64,000 nt of DNA, from the NCBI RefSeq assembly GCF_029952445.1, contig NZ_JAQPPK010000018.1, positions 43,834 to 107,833 of the forward strand. Reading direction: 5' to 3'. Positions 33,810-42,954 of this stretch are shown here, piece by piece; position 1 is the first letter of the stretch; every line of letters starts with the position of its first letter. This stretch comes from Paenarthrobacter nitroguajacolicus. Lineage in GTDB: Bacteria; Actinomycetota; Actinomycetes; Actinomycetales; Micrococcaceae. The notes under the pieces are model-generated. The model was not told the origin of the DNA and did not search any database. It was given only the letters and a program-made list of their open reading frames with translations. A program made the translations under genes and the position numbers.

Positions 33810-34688
33810 TTGGTTTTGTCCGTTGCATGTATAATCCCTACCCACGGTCGGCCTAGTGATCTTCGCCGAGCTCTTGACTCAGTTGCCTCTCAGATACCCT
33901 TGCCCAACGAAATCATCGTGGTCGACGACATGAACGACGAGCCGACGAAGCAGGTGGTGGACTCTTTCCAGGGGGTGGGCCCGACGGTGAGGCTGGTACG
34001 ACCGGGGGACGACACTGTGAGGCGTTCGGCGGGAACGTCTCGGAACCTGGGAGCCAGCGTGGCGACCTCTGAATTCTTGGCATTCCTGGACGATGACGAC
34101 TACTGGGCGCCCAACTACCTCTCAGCAGTGGCGGGGGTCCTGGAGTCATCTGAAGTCCCTTTGGTTTTTGCCGCACTCTCGGTAGTCAATAACGGGAATG
34201 AAGTTGGGCGTCGCCTGCCCGATCTGGGCTTGAAGGATAGTGACGTCGTTTCAATTAACCCCGGTGTTACGGGTAGCAACATCACCATAGCGGCCGACCT
34301 ATTTCGTCAACTCGGCGGCTATGACGAAGATCTACCTGTATACAATGACCTTGATTTTCTCCTGAGGTGCCTTGAAACCGGTGCTGCTTACGGGGTTGCG
34401 CCCACGGCGCTGGCTTACCAAGTCACGTCGGGAGCGGAGCACCTATCGTCGAGAAGTGCACGGAGAGCGGCGGGCATAGCAAAGTACAGGGACAAGTATC
34501 GGCATCGCCTACAGGCCGCGGATTCCAGGCGCTTGCGACGTGATATTGCCGTCGCTAACCGCTTCCACGATCAACGGCCGCACCTCAAGGCAGCCTATTT
34601 AGTCATTACACTAATAAATTCAGATCTTCTGGACATTTTGCGATTCCTAAAACGTGTTTCAACGAAGCGAACAGCTGACTATGGATAG
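33810..34688 (+). CDS. Glycosyltransferase family 2
   Basis: 292 residues from TTG 33810, fixed by AAGGAG 5 bases upstream. GT-A fold: VACIIPTHGRPSDLRRALDS, EIIVVDDMND and the metal-binding FLAFLDDDDYW; the acceptor Asp is in YNDLDFLLRCLE. It adds one sugar to the lipid-linked repeat unit on the cytoplasmic side. First gene of the rightward operon, whose base composition is noticeably less GC-rich than the flanking chromosome. Confidence 0.9.
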   Translation: MVLSVACIIPTHGRPSDLRRALDSVASQIPLPNEIIVVDDMNDEPTKQVVDSFQGVGPTVRLVRPGDDTVRRSAGTSRNLGASVATSEFLAFLDDDDYWAPNYLSAVAGVLESSEVPLVFAALSVVNNGNEVGRRLPDLGLKDSDVVSINPGVTGSNITIAADLFRQLGGYDEDLPVYNDLDFLLRCLETGAAYGVAPTALAYQVTSGAEHLSSRSARRAAGIAKYRDKYRHRLQAADSRRLRRDIAVANRFHDQRPHLKAAYLVITLINSDLLDILRFLKRVSTKRTADYG

Positions 34689-34735
34689 TACTGCCCCCGT
34701 ATAGAGCTCTAGTCCACAAATACGAAATAGGTTTG

Positions 34736-36070
34736 ATGAAGTCTTCTTCGGTCATAGGTAATGGTTCGTGGGATGCAGGCCAGCAATTTCTAACCACACT
34801 AGCAAATGCTGCTGTAACTCTTTTATTGGTCACTGTTGTCTCAGTGGGCGATTATGGGATGTACTCCTACGCCATAGCTCTTAGCAGTCTGGGTATGGCC
34901 GTGATGTCAGCGGGCCTGTCTGGACTGGCCGTGAAGAAATTGGTCGAGGACCGTGAAGCCAATGCCGCTATTATCGCCAGCCTGCTTCTGGCGAGAGAGG
35001 CATTTGCTCTTGCTGGGTATGCGTTGGTCCTACTAATCAGCCTTAGCAGTCAAGACTTCCCTACAATCTTAGCCACAGCTCTCGCCGCTGCTTCACTGTT
35101 TGGGCGAGGGCTTGAAGCTCCCGACATGTGGTATCTTTCCCAGCTTCGCAGCAGGAGAACTGCGATTGTCCGGGGCGTTGCGACATTAGGCTTTTTAGCT
35201 GTGCGTCTTATCGTCATAGCCTATATGCCGAATATATGGGTCTTTTTGGCTCTTTTTGCCGTCGAGCCGATGTTCGTTAGCATATTAATATTGATTCGGT
35301 ATTGCCGGGAGGTAGATTCGCCTCGATTGGCTTTCGATGGATTCAAGCGGGCCAGGTTGCTGCTTCGCGAGTCTCTACCTCTGATGCTTTCCGGGCTAGC
35401 AAATCAAGTAAATTTGAAAGCAGATATCGTTCTGCTTCAGGCCATGCAGGGAAGCGTTTCCGTTGCTGTATACTCGTTGGCAGCACGCCTGAGTGAACTC
35501 ACGCACTTTTTCCCCGTGATCTTCATGAACTCGCTGCTTCCGGGCGTTTTGACCATGAGGGGACTCCACGGTCCTAACTCAAGACGATATCAAAATCGGT
35601 TGTATAGGACTTATTTCCGCGCCTTCTGGGTCGGGGTCCTAATTTCCTCGTGCGTGGCTATCGGAGGATATGTTGCAATTCCTATGTTGTTTGGTGCGCG
35701 ATATCTTGATTCTGTTGTCATACTTTCGATTCACGTTTGTGCAACACCTTTCGTATTTATGGCTGCGGTCTATTCAAAATGGATCATCGCTGAGGGGCTC
35801 CTATGGGTATCGCTTCTCCGTCATGGAGCGGGGGCTGTCTTGAACATTGTGCTTTGCCTGGCCCTGATACCGTTGTATGGGGGAGTGGGGGCCGCTCTTG
35901 CGACGGTCGCCTCATACACTGCAGCGTCTTATCTGTCCTGTTTCCTTGGGCGCTCGACTCGTGGACAAGGCATTTTGATGACTCGCGCAATATTTGCGCC
36001 TCTGCTCTACGTGTGGGCAAATCTGGTACATCTGCTGGGAATGAAGAAGCGTCAACAGGGGGGACAATGA
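34736..36070 (+). CDS. Wzx-type polysaccharide flippase
   Basis: 444 residues from ATG 34736 (a TTG directly before is in frame). Twelve to fourteen hydrophobic segments with the oligosaccharide flippase (MOP/PST) pattern: FLTTLANAAVTLLLVTVVSV, YGMYSYAIALSSLGMAV, SLPLMLSGLANQVNLKADIV, VYSLAARLSELTHFFPVIFM. Expected to move the finished lipid-linked repeat unit across the membrane. AT-rich codons (e.g. TTA, ATA) are common. The stop overlaps the next ATG (ATGA). Confidence 0.88.
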   Translation: MKSSSVIGNGSWDAGQQFLTTLANAAVTLLLVTVVSVGDYGMYSYAIALSSLGMAVMSAGLSGLAVKKLVEDREANAAIIASLLLAREAFALAGYALVLLISLSSQDFPTILATALAAASLFGRGLEAPDMWYLSQLRSRRTAIVRGVATLGFLAVRLIVIAYMPNIWVFLALFAVEPMFVSILILIRYCREVDSPRLAFDGFKRARLLLRESLPLMLSGLANQVNLKADIVLLQAMQGSVSVAVYSLAARLSELTHFFPVIFMNSLLPGVLTMRGLHGPNSRRYQNRLYRTYFRAFWVGVLISSCVAIGGYVAIPMLFGARYLDSVVILSIHVCATPFVFMAAVYSKWIIAEGLLWVSLLRHGAGAVLNIVLCLALIPLYGGVGAALATVASYTAASYLSCFLGRSTRGQGILMTRAIFAPLLYVWANLVHLLGMKKRQQGGQ

Positions 36071-37119
36071 GCGTAGTGCTGGGAAGACTCCGCCAGAGGG
36101 CGGGTAAGCTACGGAACGCATGGTATAGGCGGCCGCGCCTAGCGCTGGTCTCTAGCGCACAACTCCGCGAATACCGTCAGACGGCACGTGGTATCAAGAC
36201 TTATCGGCAGCATCAGCTAGAGGGCAAGCACACCTTTTTGCTGAGGCGAAACGTGCACATGATCGAAAAAGGGCTAACAATGCGGCCACGTCGCGCAACG
36301 TTTGCCGCGGAGTACATCGTCGAGACTGTAGACGCAACGATACGTCTCTTCAGTGACATCGATGCGCCATTAGACGAAGCCGAACGCGAGTGGATCTCTA
36401 GCGTCCTCGCGGATTATTTCAATGCGACCGCCGAGTCAGACCACGATAACATCGCATCCGCTAGAACGGCTTATCAGTCGTTCGTTCAGCAGCAGAGTTC
36501 CGTCCCCGCATTAGGGCCGCACTTGCACGATCTCTCAACTCCCGCTGTCAAGGTTGACGACCTTCTAGCCTTGGCACAAAATCGACGTTCTGCCCGGTGG
36601 TTCAGGGATGAGACAGTGGGCCGCGACCATGTTGACAGGGCGGTAGCTATAGCTCTGGAGAGTCCAACCGCATGCAACCGTCAACCCTACCGTTTTGAAA
36701 TCTTCGACGACCGGGACGCAATAAAGCGAGTAGCGGAAATTCCAATGGGAACAGCTGGCTATTCAGACCAGCTCGTAGGATTGGTGGTTGTGGTTGGCCG
36801 CCTCAGCGCGTTCTTCGATGAGCGAGATCGGCATCTCATATACATTGACTCTTCTCTCGCAACAATGTCGTTAGTTCTAGGACTTGAGGCTCAGGGCATC
36901 GCCTCCTGCATCATCAATTGGCCAGACATAGCAGAACGAGATGCAAAAATACGGAAAGTCATCAACATAGATGCTGATGAACGTGTCGTGATGATGGTTG
37001 CCTACGGGTACCCAGATAATGAGGCGCTAGTGCCATATTCGCAGAAGGGCAGCGTAGACGCCACTCGCACCTACAATTCTATTCGGGCTCAAAAAGTTAA
37101 AAGAGGAAACGGCCGATGA
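36067..37119 (+). CDS. Nitroreductase-family protein in the exopolysaccharide operon
   Basis: 350 residues. The C-terminal ~200 residues show the FMN-binding nitroreductase fold: AQNRRSARWFRDETVGRDHV, ALESPTACNRQPYRFEIFDD and the later LGLEAQGIASCIINWPDIAE. The N-terminal ~150 residues are extra and carry a conserved-looking HTFLLRRNVHMIEKGLTMRP. Coupled on both sides by ATGA overlaps to the flippase and the pyruvyl transferase genes, so it belongs to the pathway. The reaction is unknown; a role in modifying a sugar or the lipid carrier is only a guess. Confidence 0.8.
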   Translation: MSVVLGRLRQRAGKLRNAWYRRPRLALVSSAQLREYRQTARGIKTYRQHQLEGKHTFLLRRNVHMIEKGLTMRPRRATFAAEYIVETVDATIRLFSDIDAPLDEAEREWISSVLADYFNATAESDHDNIASARTAYQSFVQQQSSVPALGPHLHDLSTPAVKVDDLLALAQNRRSARWFRDETVGRDHVDRAVAIALESPTACNRQPYRFEIFDDRDAIKRVAEIPMGTAGYSDQLVGLVVVVGRLSAFFDERDRHLIYIDSSLATMSLVLGLEAQGIASCIINWPDIAERDAKIRKVINIDADERVVMMVAYGYPDNEALVPYSQKGSVDATRTYNSIRAQKVKRGNGR

Positions 37120-38252
37120 CTGGAAAAAAAGTACTAATTATCGGTGCTGAGTTCAATAACCAAGGTGCGTATCTCATGCTTCGTGCAGTGGCGCAGGGTA
37201 TTCGGCAACATCTAGACGGTACTCCTGTGCTCGAGCATACGGTTGGTAACAAGCGACAGAAGAGGGCGGTCGGCGCCCTGGGACTAGCTCCATACAAGCT
37301 GACAAGCCGAATAACGAACCGATGGATACAACAGGCTGCATGCAATATTGCAGGAGTACTCAGCGTTCACGACATCGACGTGGTCCTAGATGCTTCTGGA
37401 TTCAGGTACGGGGACCAATGGAGGAGCCTCGATCTCGCTTTGACTGCCGAGAGGCTTGAAATGTTCTCCAAGCTCGGCGTTCCGGTCTATATGCTTCCCC
37501 AAGCTTTTGGCCCATTTGATGAAACACGGGATATTAGCGGTCGTCTTCTTGAGTCATCCCGTTTAGTTTTCGCTAGGGACCCTCAGTCTGCTCAGTATCT
37601 AACTGACTCTGTTCGCGAGAAGTACTTGAAAGAGCGAATTCGTACATCACCGGACTTTACGGGACCCCTTAAGGGATCATTTCCCAGTGGCTATTCGCAT
37701 CTTAGTGGTGCTGTTCCAATTATTCCCAACTGGAACATTGTTGAGCGCGCCACGTCCCCCGAACAAGTGCGGAATTATAAGCTCGCACTCGCTGGTATAG
37801 CTGATGCCATACGCGATACAGGCGCGCGAGCATACGGACTAAGTCACGAGGGGCCAAGGGATTCGGCCCTTCTCGCGGAGATCGCGCAACTTACGAGGGC
37901 GCCGTTCGAGGTAGTAAATGGGCTGGACGGCCTGAGTTCAAAGGGGTTGATTGGCAGCGCCCCGCTCGTGATTTCTGGTAGATACCACGCCATATCGAGT
38001 GCGTTGTCGCAGGGTATTCCCGTCGTTGCCCACGGATGGAGCCACAAGTACCGTTGGTTGCTTGACGACTACCGAGTCGAAGAACTGTTAGTCGATCCCT
38101 ACGCACCCCCTACTGACCAGATCGCCCGAGCAGTTAATCTTCTTAGTGATCGGCGTATGAGGGAACGCATAGCCGTTGCGGGAGAGCAAGTTGCTCTTGA
38201 TGTGGATGCGATGTGGGGATCGATCCGCGAAGAACTGGAGGAGCAGCCTTGA
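37116..38252 (+). CDS. Polysaccharide pyruvyl transferase family protein
   Basis: 378 residues. N-terminal VLIIGAEFNNQGAYLMLRAV, central LPQAFGPFDETRDISGRLLE and FARDPQSAQYLTD, and C-terminal APLVISGRYHAISSALSQGI then HGWSHKYRWLLDDY are the family hallmarks (WcaK/CsaB-like). Such enzymes transfer pyruvate from PEP to a sugar, forming a ketal and giving the polymer negative charge. Starts in an ATGA overlap and its own stop overlaps the next TTG. Confidence 0.9.
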   Translation: MTGKKVLIIGAEFNNQGAYLMLRAVAQGIRQHLDGTPVLEHTVGNKRQKRAVGALGLAPYKLTSRITNRWIQQAACNIAGVLSVHDIDVVLDASGFRYGDQWRSLDLALTAERLEMFSKLGVPVYMLPQAFGPFDETRDISGRLLESSRLVFARDPQSAQYLTDSVREKYLKERIRTSPDFTGPLKGSFPSGYSHLSGAVPIIPNWNIVERATSPEQVRNYKLALAGIADAIRDTGARAYGLSHEGPRDSALLAEIAQLTRAPFEVVNGLDGLSSKGLIGSAPLVISGRYHAISSALSQGIPVVAHGWSHKYRWLLDDYRVEELLVDPYAPPTDQIARAVNLLSDRRMRERIAVAGEQVALDVDAMWGSIREELEEQP

Positions 38253-38761
38253 GTGGATTCGATGTTTCTTCGCAGACGGTAAGGGATTCAAATTCACGCC
38301 TTATTGCTCTAGCTCTAGCTCTTAAGGCGTGGGCGTTCCGGCTACGTGTCTCACGTAGCTACCCGGCTCGACTTGCTTCGATCCCGGCGGCGGCGTTCTA
38401 CCGAGCTCTGTCCCTTTATGTCATCGGCTTCGACATTCCCACATCAGTGGTTGTCGGTGAGGGGCTTGTCATTCACCATGGCATAGGACTAGTCGTCAAC
38501 GACCGCGCAGTCATTGGACGCAATGTGACTCTTCGACACAACACGACCATCGGTGCAGTTAGCGTCCAGGAGGCGGCCCCGCAATTAGGAGACAACGTTG
38601 ACGTGGGCGCTAACGTAGTCGTTCTGGGTCCTGTTGTCATCGGTCCAGGAGCGGTGCTGGGTGCTGGCAGCGTCGTCGTTCGGGACGTGCCTGCCGGGGC
38701 TACCGTGGTTGGGAACCCCGCCAAGGAGATCCGCCCTATAAGTACGGAAGATGCTAACTAA
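38249..38761 (+). CDS. Serine acetyltransferase-like hexapeptide O-acetyltransferase
   Basis: 170 residues from TTG 38249, which overlaps the previous stop (TTGA) and has GGAGGAG upstream. The left-handed beta-helix repeats are clear: VVVGEGLVIHHGIGLVVNDR, AVIGRNVTLRHNTTIGAV, VDVGANVVVLGPVVIGPGAV, VLGAGSVVVRDVPAGATVVG, ending NPAKEIRP. Although the family includes CysE, the location points to acetylation of the exopolysaccharide or of a sugar precursor. Confidence 0.87.
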   Translation: MSGFDVSSQTVRDSNSRLIALALALKAWAFRLRVSRSYPARLASIPAAAFYRALSLYVIGFDIPTSVVVGEGLVIHHGIGLVVNDRAVIGRNVTLRHNTTIGAVSVQEAAPQLGDNVDVGANVVVLGPVVIGPGAVLGAGSVVVRDVPAGATVVGNPAKEIRPISTEDAN

Positions 38762-39662
38762 CAAGATGATTCTGAGTAGACGCCGGCGGCCTGCCATATC
38801 TGTCCTAATGCCTGTTAGGGATGGCGAACGTACCATCACCCCTGCGGTCACCTCAACGCTTTCAGCTATGTCGGCGGATGATGAGCTGTTGGTCTTTGAT
38901 GATGGAAGCCGGGACGGCACCCTTCAGAAGTTGGACGACATACGCGACAACAGAATCCGAATCGTTATTGGCGGTGGGAGCTCCGGAGTAGCTTCGGCCC
39001 TCAATCGCCTGTTGAGCGAAGCCAGCCATGACATAGTCGCGCGCATGGATGCAGATGATATCGTTCCCCCGTGGCGTTTTGCCGTTCAGTTGCAGGCATT
39101 GTCTGGCGCGACCGCAGCCGTATTTACAACTCGACTGAACTTTGGAACATCGCTGAAGTCTTGGAGGCAGAGTATCCCGACACCCATTCGCGAGGGATAT
39201 TCTCCGGCGTTATTCCTACTTGAGAACCCAGTTGCGCACTCATCGATGCTTGGCTCGAAGCAGATAATCGTGAAAGCTGGGGGCTATCGCACGGGGCCGG
39301 CGGAGGACTATGATCTTTGGTTGCGTTTGCTCGCTTCTGGGGCCGGTATCAGTCGAACCGCGACGCCTGGTCTCCTGTACAGGATGCACGCCCATCAGGT
39401 AACTAAATCTGCCGGTTGGTTTGACAGATTTATTCAGGATGATCTCCTCGCGAATGCACACTTGGATCTCCTACGCCACTTGGGGTGGGAGGGCGGTCAG
39501 TGCTGGCCCCTCATACACCGCGCTAAGAACCTTAGCCCTGCCGAAAGGGACATGCTTGCCGGCCTTCATCGTTTCTATGAGGAGCGGCTACTGCCGGGTC
39601 TTCCTCTACACCACAGATTGCGACAAAAGTTTCTGTTGAATCGACTACTTGTGTCAAAATAG
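38751..39662 (+). CDS. Glycosyltransferase family 2
   Basis: 303 residues from ATG 38751, overlapping the previous gene by 11 bases. GT-A motifs: ISVLMPVRDGERTITPAVTS, ELLVFDDGSRDGT, DIVARMDADDIVPPWRF (the DxD), and the acceptor-side AEDYDLWLRLLASGAG. It is similar in architecture to, but clearly distinct from, the enzyme at 33810. Adds a further sugar to the repeat unit. Confidence 0.9.
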   Translation: MLTNKMILSRRRRPAISVLMPVRDGERTITPAVTSTLSAMSADDELLVFDDGSRDGTLQKLDDIRDNRIRIVIGGGSSGVASALNRLLSEASHDIVARMDADDIVPPWRFAVQLQALSGATAAVFTTRLNFGTSLKSWRQSIPTPIREGYSPALFLLENPVAHSSMLGSKQIIVKAGGYRTGPAEDYDLWLRLLASGAGISRTATPGLLYRMHAHQVTKSAGWFDRFIQDDLLANAHLDLLRHLGWEGGQCWPLIHRAKNLSPAERDMLAGLHRFYEERLLPGLPLHHRLRQKFLLNRLLVSK

Positions 39663-39723
39663 TGAATCAGCGGCTCACATGTAGTCCGGGAACTGGCAGT
39701 GGGTTGAAATCGGGGGGCTTTGA

Positions 39724-40530
39724 GTGATGCAGGCGCATACTTATCGAGTGGGGGCTGTGCCCTTCCACGGCGTTGAACTTGACCACGCAGTGGATTGGCT
39801 ACTTCGAGACAGCAGTCGGGTCTCGGAAAGTGCGACGGGCACGTCAGTACGTTTGGCGAACGCATATTGCGTAGCGGTCGCTAACACCGACGAGGCGTAT
39901 GGCAAGTTGCTCCGGGAATCAGGAGTGAACTTCCCCGATGGCACACCAGTGTGGGCTGTCATGAACATGAAGGCTCGGCTGAAGAGGCCGGACACGGCAG
40001 TGGACCGCGTGCGTGGTCCGTCCTTCTTTCGGGAATGCTTGGACAAGGGGCGTTCACACGATGTGAGCCATTACTTCCTTGGGGGGACGTCAGACACAAT
40101 CAACATCATGGTTGGTGAAGTGGAACGCCAATATCCGGGCATCCATATCGCCGGCTATCACGCTCCGCCTTTCGGCCCTGTTGATGCTGCCTTTATTGCT
40201 GCAGAATCCCAGCGTATCCTCGCAGCGAAGCCCGATATTGTCTGGGTGGGCTTAGGTACACCCAAGCAAGACTTTGCGACCACGATGCTTGCCCGCGAAA
40301 CTGGCGTCAATTGTGTTGGCGTTGGTGCTGCTTTCGACTTTGTAGCGGGTTGCCAGCCCGAGGCGCCGAAGTTCTTTCAAAAGTCCGGCACTGAGTGGAT
40401 ATTCCGCTTTGCCACCGAGCCCAAGCGCTTGTGGAGAAGGTACACCTTCGGAAACTTTCGTTTTGTGCATGCTGTTTTTGTGGACATTTTTCGAGATTCA
40501 AACCTTCTCGGACGTTTACGGGAGAAATGA
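39724..40530 (+). CDS. WecG/TagA/CpsF family glycosyltransferase
   Basis: 268 residues from GTG 39724 (or the adjacent ATG 39727); GGGGGG lies 6 bases upstream. Family motifs: VRLANAYCVAVANTDEAYGK, SGVNFPDGTPVWAVMN, RVRGPSFFRECLDKG and KPDIVWVGLGTPKQDFA, ending with EWIFRFATEPKRLWRRYTFG. GT26 enzymes usually add the second sugar (for example ManNAc or ManNAcA) to the lipid carrier. UDP-GlcNAc 2-epimerase encoded at 46996 could feed it, which is an inference. Confidence 0.92.
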   Translation: MMQAHTYRVGAVPFHGVELDHAVDWLLRDSSRVSESATGTSVRLANAYCVAVANTDEAYGKLLRESGVNFPDGTPVWAVMNMKARLKRPDTAVDRVRGPSFFRECLDKGRSHDVSHYFLGGTSDTINIMVGEVERQYPGIHIAGYHAPPFGPVDAAFIAAESQRILAAKPDIVWVGLGTPKQDFATTMLARETGVNCVGVGAAFDFVAGCQPEAPKFFQKSGTEWIFRFATEPKRLWRRYTFGNFRFVHAVFVDIFRDSNLLGRLREK

Positions 40531-41657
40531 TGAGCGAATCAGCAGCGATTACAATTGTTGAGCACTTGGATCCCGAACACATGGTGCCGAGTGGCATCGA
40601 CACAATAATCCATGACTTCGTACGCTTCTCATCTGCGTCTTTTCGTTTCGTGGGAGTGACCGCAAGGCCTAACCTGGACCTTGGTGTTTGGACTCGGGTA
40701 CAAGTTGCCTCAACTGAGTGTGAATTTCTACCCGTTGCTAGATTCGATCGTTCTATAAAAGGTAGTAAATTTCGTGTTCCCCATTCTCTTCGCTTTATTC
40801 TTGGTCTAATCAGATATCGCAAGAGGGTGGGCGTAGGGCACTTTCATGCCCATAGGGTAGAGACCGGGCTAGCGATCTCCCTTTTTCTCAGGGGCACATT
40901 TTCGCAGTATATTCACAATGATTCTAAGGGGTTGTTGGGTCAGCACTCAGATTCAGCTTGGCAGAAGCTAAGCGGCTTTTACAGAGCCATCGAGTCCCGC
41001 GTTATTCGTAATGCGCATGATGTCGCGATCTTCAACAAGACCGACGCCCCTCGGCTTCAAATCATGCGAAGTGACGTGCGAGTTGCGCGCACGTGGTACG
41101 ACCCGGCTGTTTTCTACCCTCCTGATGATCGGCCGACTGACCCGAGGGTCGTAGCATGGGTAGGGCGGTTGGACGACCAGAAGGACCCGTGGTTAGCCCT
41201 TGACGTGGCCAGAACCATGAAAGCCAGGGCAAGTACATGGAAGCTTCAAATGATCGGTGACGGACCGCTTCGCTCTTCGTTAGAGGCTGTGGTTTCGAGG
41301 GAGGATCTTGGTGAATACGTGACCTTCAGCGGAGCATTGTCGCGAAGCGAGGTTGGGGGTCATTTACGCCGAGCCAGTGCATTTCTCATGACATCGCACT
41401 ATGAAGGCTCGCCGACGGTACTCGTTGAGGCCCTGGCGTCGGGGCTACCCGCGGTTTGTACAACAGGATCTGATCCGGACATGGTCTTGCAAGAGGGTGT
41501 TTGTGGAATCCGTGTCGAAGATAGAACCGGGGACTCCTTGCTGTCCGCCCTTGATAATGTTTCTCATTATGAAATTCAGGATTGCGTCCAAACCGTCGCT
41601 GAGCGCTCGGCGCGGAAGTCGGTCGAAAAATTGTTGAATTTCTCGGATCTAACCTGA
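40530..41657 (+). CDS. Glycosyltransferase family 4
   Basis: 375 residues from ATG 40530 (ATG 40527 is also in frame but touches the GGAGAA ribosome-binding site). GT-B fold: the C-terminal Rossmann half is clear with VVAWVGRLDDQKDPWLALDV, LQMIGDGPLRSSLE, VTFSGALSRSEV and the sugar-nucleotide-binding LMTSHYEGSPTVLVEALASG. Adds another sugar. Coupled to the previous gene by an overlapping stop and start. Confidence 0.9.
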   Translation: MSESAAITIVEHLDPEHMVPSGIDTIIHDFVRFSSASFRFVGVTARPNLDLGVWTRVQVASTECEFLPVARFDRSIKGSKFRVPHSLRFILGLIRYRKRVGVGHFHAHRVETGLAISLFLRGTFSQYIHNDSKGLLGQHSDSAWQKLSGFYRAIESRVIRNAHDVAIFNKTDAPRLQIMRSDVRVARTWYDPAVFYPPDDRPTDPRVVAWVGRLDDQKDPWLALDVARTMKARASTWKLQMIGDGPLRSSLEAVVSREDLGEYVTFSGALSRSEVGGHLRRASAFLMTSHYEGSPTVLVEALASGLPAVCTTGSDPDMVLQEGVCGIRVEDRTGDSLLSALDNVSHYEIQDCVQTVAERSARKSVEKLLNFSDLT

Positions 41658-41664
41658 CATTATT

Positions 41665-42954
41665 ATGGGCGACTTTATAACGATTATCATATACGCAATA
41701 GTTGCGCTCGTTGCTGTAGGCGCTCTATATTTTATGCGGCTTTTTCCAATCCTGCCGATTGTCACCGTGCTGCTTCTTTTTCGCGTACTTTTTGATGGTG
41801 TGAATAAGTTTTCGGTTGCAGGTGTTAGTGTGACTTCGTTGCTGGGTGCAGCCTTGCTGGGGATAGCCATTGGCATGGTTATGACGGGGCTCTCAGGCTT
41901 GTTAGCTTTTGCTTCTACACTTGTTCTTATTTATTTCTCCAATCTACAAGCGCAGGCTGGCTTTGGGGTGGAGCTAGGTGATGAGTTTATTAGATTTGCC
42001 TCTGTTCTCGGTGTTTTTTTCATAATGCGCAATCTTCGCTCTTTGCCCTCGAGAAATTCTATCTTACTCATCATTCAAATGATGGGCTTGGTATCTGCCT
42101 TATTTTCTATGCTCCAATTCCTGTCCGGCACCGGGATGCAGATCCAGGGACTGACCCGAATTGCTGGCGCAATGGCTCATCCGAATTCTGCCGGGCTTCT
42201 TTATGCCATGGCCCTTACTGCATCCACTATCTCGCTTCTTGCAGGAATAAGCCGAAAACGCAGCTGGGCTTTCTCATTGCTCTTTGGTGCTGTGCTCCTC
42301 CTCACCGGTAGTGTAGGCGGTGTAATAGCGGCGGTCCTCATGCTCACCAGTTACGGCCTACTGGCATATCACGTTCCCAAGCGTGTACGGTCAGTCACAG
42401 TGGGAGTAGTCGTGGTGACGGTATTGGGCTTTGTTTTGAGTCCCCTCGGTGGAACTCGCCTTGGGGAATTGAGTTCGTTAGATCTTTCAAGCTCGTCAGA
42501 ATCGAACTCCTTAGAATGGCGACTAGGTCGTTGGAATGATATTTTGCTTTACTGGCGTGAGTCGCCATTCATTGGTCAAGGCTTCGGGTCTAGCACTAAA
42601 GGTGCAATGCTAAATGGCTACCCCCCACATAATGAATATGTGCGTGCCCTCGTTGAGATCGGTATATTGGGCTTCCTCCTGGTCGCGGCGTTCGTTTGGT
42701 TGTCTATGCGGCGCATTAAACATGTGGCGCAGTTGCCCTTTAATGATCCTTTAGTTCCGGGCCTGACGCTTGCAGTTCTCATTGGCATGCTTGTTAATGC
42801 TCTTTCTGAGAATACCTTCATGTACTCAGTCCCTGCTTACGTGCTAGCAATGCTTTTAGGTTTGTTGTGGAGACGGGCTGACTCCCGTGAAGATAGAGAA
42901 TGGGAGATTTCAGACTCTGGACGATTTTCTCCTATCAAAAATTCCATTTCATAG
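41665..42954 (+). CDS. O-antigen polymerase/ligase-like membrane protein (Wzy)
   Basis: 429 residues with ten or more transmembrane helices. The Wzy_C/O-antigen ligase region is recognisable from AHPNSAGLLYAMALTAS, LEWRLGRWNDILLYWRESPF, IGQGFGSS and the PPHNEYVRALVEIGILGFLL loop, where the His is typical of the family. Predicted to polymerise repeat units on the outer face of the membrane. It is the most AT-rich gene of the operon and the last one. Confidence 0.87.
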   Translation: MGDFITIIIYAIVALVAVGALYFMRLFPILPIVTVLLLFRVLFDGVNKFSVAGVSVTSLLGAALLGIAIGMVMTGLSGLLAFASTLVLIYFSNLQAQAGFGVELGDEFIRFASVLGVFFIMRNLRSLPSRNSILLIIQMMGLVSALFSMLQFLSGTGMQIQGLTRIAGAMAHPNSAGLLYAMALTASTISLLAGISRKRSWAFSLLFGAVLLLTGSVGGVIAAVLMLTSYGLLAYHVPKRVRSVTVGVVVVTVLGFVLSPLGGTRLGELSSLDLSSSSESNSLEWRLGRWNDILLYWRESPFIGQGFGSSTKGAMLNGYPPHNEYVRALVEIGILGFLLVAAFVWLSMRRIKHVAQLPFNDPLVPGLTLAVLIGMLVNALSENTFMYSVPAYVLAMLLGLLWRRADSREDREWEISDSGRFSPIKNSIS

